Positions 60,961 through 64,000 of a stretch of DNA of 64,000 bases are shown piece after piece; positions within the stretch are counted from its first letter, which is position 1, and each line of letters starts with the position of its first letter. The notes beneath the pieces were generated by a model. That model was not told the DNA's origin, did no database searches, and saw nothing but the letters and a program-made list of their open reading frames with translations. The stretch comes from Chryseobacterium sp. OSA05B (GTDB lineage: Bacteria; Bacteroidota; Bacteroidia; Flavobacteriales; Weeksellaceae): contig NZ_JAHXYH010000007.1 in the NCBI RefSeq assembly GCF_019970065.1, positions 62,001 to 126,000 of the forward strand, written 5' to 3'. A program made the position numbers and the translations under genes.

Positions 60961-62730
60961 TTAGAAGGTAATCTTCACCCCTCCCAGAACTTGTGCACCT
61001 AAGACTTTATAGCCTTTGTAGGTCTGGTAGTTTGAGTTCAGAAGATTGTTTCCGATGGCAAAAACACTAAAGTTTTTATGGAATTTATATTCTGCAGAAA
61101 GGTTTAAATCTGCATAGCCCCCAACTTTATCATTTCTGTTCTCTGTAGACTGGTAAACCAGGTTCGGATTAGCTACTCCTTCAATCGCGAAAGAGTTTGT
61201 GGTTCTGTCACTTGCGAAGATTCCTTTGAATCCTAACAATAACTTTTTATCAAGCATCGTATATTTCGCTCCGATACTTGCATTCACTAAAGGAACGTTA
61301 TAAATATCCGCATAATTCTTCAGATTGTACTTTGTAAACCTTACTTCTCCGTCTAAAACAAGATTTTCAAGCGGGAAATACTGTACACTTCCTTTGATAT
61401 CGCTTACATTTCCGTCATCATACACGGCAGAGAATGTATTCGCAAAATTGTAGGCAGAACGGTTTAAAGTAAATACGTTGTCGAAAAGGTTGTTTCCCTG
61501 GAAGAACATAATATTCCTCATTTGTCCGTAACCTGCAGAGAAGTCGTATTTAAACGTTTCGTCGATATCACCTCGTAAACCTATGTAAAAATGATATTGA
61601 GTCTCTGTGGGCTTTAAAAACTGGTCAGAAAGCACGAATGGATTCGCCTGAAGAAGATCTCCGTAGGTATTTAGCTTCAGTCCGCCGTCTACCCCACCGT
61701 AGAATTTAAATTCTTTAGCAGCCGCCACCTGGAACTCAGCCTGTGGAAACCAGTAGGTTTTATTATTTTTCACTTCTCCTCCAAGGGCATCATTTGAATT
61801 TTTAGCATTCAGGAAAGAGAATCCGGAACCTAGCATTAAGTAGGAATCACCCTTTCTGAAGGTTACTTTCGGAGTAAGACTCGTATTAAAGAAATTGGAT
61901 GAGTTTTTGTTGACAATCCCAAAATCGGTTTTCACCGCTTCTACTCCAACGCCCAAGTCAGCATTTAAAACAATTCCCGATTTACCGATCTCGACTGCAT
62001 GCTTGGAAAGATTCGCCAAAATGGAAACCTGATTTTCCTGTGCATCAAAATGATCTTTCAGGAAAGAAGATTTTACCCTTACATCATTTAAGATTTCATT
62101 GGAATAAAAATCATAATATCCGTTCACCTTAAACTGGTTCACCCTTTGCTTCAGATCAACATCTGCAGAAGGCTCCATGGCATAAATTCCGTAATATCTG
62201 TTATTATCCAGTGCATACTCAGCATTCAGATTGAATTTTCCTTTTTCACCATATGAATTCAGGTAAGCTCCAATCGCTGTAGAACTCTGCTTGGAATCCC
62301 AGGTATATTCTTTTTTCAGACCCAGAGTGGAAAGAAAATGGAAATCCGCTCCTACTTCCAGTTTATTGTCAAGGGTTTTGGAAATATTGGCATCACCCAA
62401 AATTTTCCCGAAGTTCCCCATTCCAAACTGCACATAGTTGTTCTGAGCCGTTCCTTCAAATTTCGGAGTCACATCCTGTCCCTGAATGGTAGATGTTTTA
62501 AAATCCGAAACCGCAGGCACATCTACGATGGTATATTTCACAGGGTTCTGGGATTTCTCTTCCGGCGGATAATTCTTGATGGTCTCCACAGAGGTTTTCT
62601 TCTTCTCGATCTTCCTCACCTCCGGCTCCCGCTTCTTATTAAGAATCAGTTTTTCCTCCTTGATCTGGGAAAACGCAAACTGCGAAAACCCTAAAAATAA
62701 TATGGATAATAATTGAATTTTTCTGTTCAT
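60961..62730 (-). CDS. TonB-dependent-receptor-like outer-membrane barrel without a full plug
   Basis: 589 residues with signal peptide (MNRKIQLLSILFLGFSQFAFSQ). A Lys/Glu-rich linker (22-60) is followed by VPAVSDFKTSTIQGQDVTPK and then a barrel with many aromatic strands, ending NNLLNSNYQTYKGYKVLGAQ and KITF. The canonical plug (about 150 residues) and CarboxypepD domain are missing, so it is shorter than a transporter and perhaps a plug-less porin-like barrel. It is followed, in transcript order reversed, by the TPR protein at 62830; the pairing suggests an assembly or division-type function, but that is inference. Confidence 0.8.
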   Translation of the reverse strand: MNRKIQLLSILFLGFSQFAFSQIKEEKLILNKKREPEVRKIEKKKTSVETIKNYPPEEKSQNPVKYTIVDVPAVSDFKTSTIQGQDVTPKFEGTAQNNYVQFGMGNFGKILGDANISKTLDNKLEVGADFHFLSTLGLKKEYTWDSKQSSTAIGAYLNSYGEKGKFNLNAEYALDNNRYYGIYAMEPSADVDLKQRVNQFKVNGYYDFYSNEILNDVRVKSSFLKDHFDAQENQVSILANLSKHAVEIGKSGIVLNADLGVGVEAVKTDFGIVNKNSSNFFNTSLTPKVTFRKGDSYLMLGSGFSFLNAKNSNDALGGEVKNNKTYWFPQAEFQVAAAKEFKFYGGVDGGLKLNTYGDLLQANPFVLSDQFLKPTETQYHFYIGLRGDIDETFKYDFSAGYGQMRNIMFFQGNNLFDNVFTLNRSAYNFANTFSAVYDDGNVSDIKGSVQYFPLENLVLDGEVRFTKYNLKNYADIYNVPLVNASIGAKYTMLDKKLLLGFKGIFASDRTTNSFAIEGVANPNLVYQSTENRNDKVGGYADLNLSAEYKFHKNFSVFAIGNNLLNSNYQTYKGYKVLGAQVLGGVKITF

Positions 62731-62734
62731 TGCT

Positions 62735-62829
62735 CAATATTTGTATTAATGTATAATGTCGGATGTATAATGTATCTATCGAATTGTGTACTTTGTACAT
62801 TTTACTTTTTACATTATACTTTATACACT
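62735..62829. repeat. Low-complexity AT tract (ATGTATAATG / TTTACTTTTTACATTATAC type)
   Basis: The tract repeats ATGTATAATGT and TTTACTTTTTACATTATACT words between the TPR and barrel genes. It is a different vocabulary from the three G-rich tracts but has the same degenerate, word-like style. Confidence 0.35.
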
Positions 62830-64000
62830 TTACTTTTTAATCTGCTTTTTAACCTCTTTTGCTTCTGCTACGATCTCCGGGAAATCTTTATAGTTCTCGA
62901 TGATCTGGTCGCATGTATAACTTGCCTGGTAATTATCTTTCAGTCCCACATAGTTTTTAGCCATCAGTACCAAAGCTTTTGCTCCCCAATAATCTTCAGA
63001 GGCATAATTGTTCGCTAGCTTAAAGATGGTCTCGTTGGAAGACTTGAACGCCTTTCCTTTATTCTGATAATAAGCTTTTGCATAAATAGCTTCTGCCGCC
63101 ACCGATGTATTGGACGATTTTTCAAGAGAAGTATACGCTGACTGTGCATCTTTATCTTTCCCTGAATTCATAAGGCTTCTCGCTTTGATCACTTTCGCTG
63201 TTTCAATAACTGCGGCCGAGTTTTTCGTATTCGCGATTACTGCATCAGCTAGTTTTTCAGCCTGAGAGAAGTTTTTCTCGCTGGCATAAACCTTCATCAA
63301 CTCAACATTCGCATAATTTTTAATGCTGATATCTGAAGAATTTTTGATATTCTCAAGGTATTTTTTAGCTTCTGCCGTATTCCCCTGAGCCACGAAGATC
63401 TGTGCCAGACGCGTTTGCGCATCATCCTGATAATCGTTCTGTACCGAGGCTACTTCCTGAAGAACAAGAAGCGCTTTCGTAGCATTATTGGTTTGATAAT
63501 AGCTTTCTCCCAGCTCGTATTTAGCCTGATAAAGGCCTTCTCCGGTAGGATTCTGCGTTAGATATTTTTCGTAGTAAGAAATAGCATTTTTGTAGTCTTT
63601 CTTCGTGAAATACTGTTTCCCGGTAGAAAGGTTGATCTCATCTATTTCTGAAGCATCCACATTTACCCCAATATTTTTTGCAAAAGTTTCATATCCGGAA
63701 ACATCACCGTTTTTCGTGAAAATAGGTTTGGCCGCCTGAACGATCTTCTCAGCATAAGCCGTATTTTTATACTGTTCGCCTAAAGATTTAAGCTCGGAAA
63801 GAGCTTTGTCACTCTGGTTCTGATCAATATAATTCTGTGCTCTGTAGATAGATGCATTCGCAATAAGATCTTTATCCGAAGACGTTTTGATTACTTTTGC
63901 AAAATAATCATTGGAATTCGCAAAATCATCCTGTGCGGAATACGCTGTTCCCATTTCATACTGGGCATCGTCATAATATTCAGAATCCGGGTATTTGGAC
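62830..64000 (-). CDS. Tetratricopeptide repeat protein, 5' end cut by window
   Basis: The visible 389 residues are the C-terminal part. The frame is open through base 63999, including SKYPDSEYYDDAQYEMGTAY before the Met at 63954, so the Met is not the real start. At least nine TPR-like units are seen (QYFTKKDYKNAISYYEKYLT, ELGESYYQTNNATKALLVLQ). It ends VAEAKEVKKQIKK. Such all-TPR proteins next to a barrel gene often act in envelope assembly or gliding-type machines; no specific role can be assigned. Confidence 0.85.
   Translation of the reverse strand, partial: SKYPDSEYYDDAQYEMGTAYSAQDDFANSNDYFAKVIKTSSDKDLIANASIYRAQNYIDQNQSDKALSELKSLGEQYKNTAYAEKIVQAAKPIFTKNGDVSGYETFAKNIGVNVDASEIDEINLSTGKQYFTKKDYKNAISYYEKYLTQNPTGEGLYQAKYELGESYYQTNNATKALLVLQEVASVQNDYQDDAQTRLAQIFVAQGNTAEAKKYLENIKNSSDISIKNYANVELMKVYASEKNFSQAEKLADAVIANTKNSAAVIETAKVIKARSLMNSGKDKDAQSAYTSLEKSSNTSVAAEAIYAKAYYQNKGKAFKSSNETIFKLANNYASEDYWGAKALVLMAKNYVGLKDNYQASYTCDQIIENYKDFPEIVAEAKEVKKQIKK

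Noticed and set aside
1..64000. CRISPR arrays, prophage or complete insertion sequences
   Set aside because: No regularly spaced repeats, cas-type genes, phage structural genes or transposase with terminal repeats were found.

Overview
The window is chromosomal DNA from a low-GC member of the Bacteroidota, most likely a Chryseobacterium-like flavobacterium (Weeksellaceae). Signs of this are: AT-rich intergenic DNA, no Shine-Dalgarno sites before starts, several candidate promoters of the flavobacterial type (TTG, about 19-23 bp, TAnnTTTG), many signal peptides ending near A-Q or S-Q, lipoproteins, TonB receptors, LytTR and AraC regulators, a 58-residue histone H1-like protein, and surface proteins with calcium-binding repeats. 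No intact insertion sequence, prophage, CRISPR array or rRNA operon was seen. One tRNA-Arg is present.

Layout. 1-12 kb: a cut-off glycoside-hydrolase-like lipoprotein, translation GTPase typA, a DUF1294 membrane protein, a YceI lipoprotein, an O-methyltransferase, tex, a HAD phosphatase, a beta-helix protein, an M28 peptidase and the H1-like gene. 12.3-18.7 kb: a minus-strand cluster with an ABC ATPase, a siderophore-type TonB receptor and two ABC-2 permeases, headed by a small His/Cys-rich protein. This looks like a metal or metallophore system. 18.9-27.6 kb: an M1-like peptidase, a MocR-type regulator divergent from a GNAT gene, an AraC regulator with a drug-efflux MFS, and a LytS/LytTR two-component pair with a small lipoprotein. 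27.9-33.1 kb: a membrane TPR-LuxR regulator, two secreted surface proteins sharing a short module, and two small helix-turn-helix genes. 33.3-37.0 kb: a decayed reading frame fused to a conserved unknown gene, a TetR gene beside a perfect palindrome and a decayed target unit, then a VOC protein. 37.4-43.7 kb: an AsmA/DUF748 protein, an S41 protease, small proteins, an exported RidA-like protein and pncA. 44-47.7 kb: gnd-zwf-pgl, the oxidative pentose phosphate operon. 48-58.4 kb: a POTRA/beta-barrel protein, a DoxX-like protein, a 1006-residue Y_Y_Y sensor kinase with its NarL-type regulator, tandem secreted paralogues and two small exported proteins. 58.4-59.8 kb: mostly gene debris, one 54-residue gene and tRNA-Arg. 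59.8-64 kb: a secreted alpha/beta hydrolase, a TonB-receptor-like barrel and a TPR protein cut by the window end.

The clearest functional unit is NADPH production by gnd-zwf-pgl. The best candidates for something new are the receptor/ABC cluster with its CxxxCxxCHH protein, three AACTGTA direct repeats between the MocR regulator and the GNAT gene, an intact TetR beside a palindrome-promoter-terminator unit whose gene has decayed, and the recurring word-like intergenic repeats. Promoter and operator calls rest on motif matching by eye. Family calls rest on recognised motifs, not on database searches.
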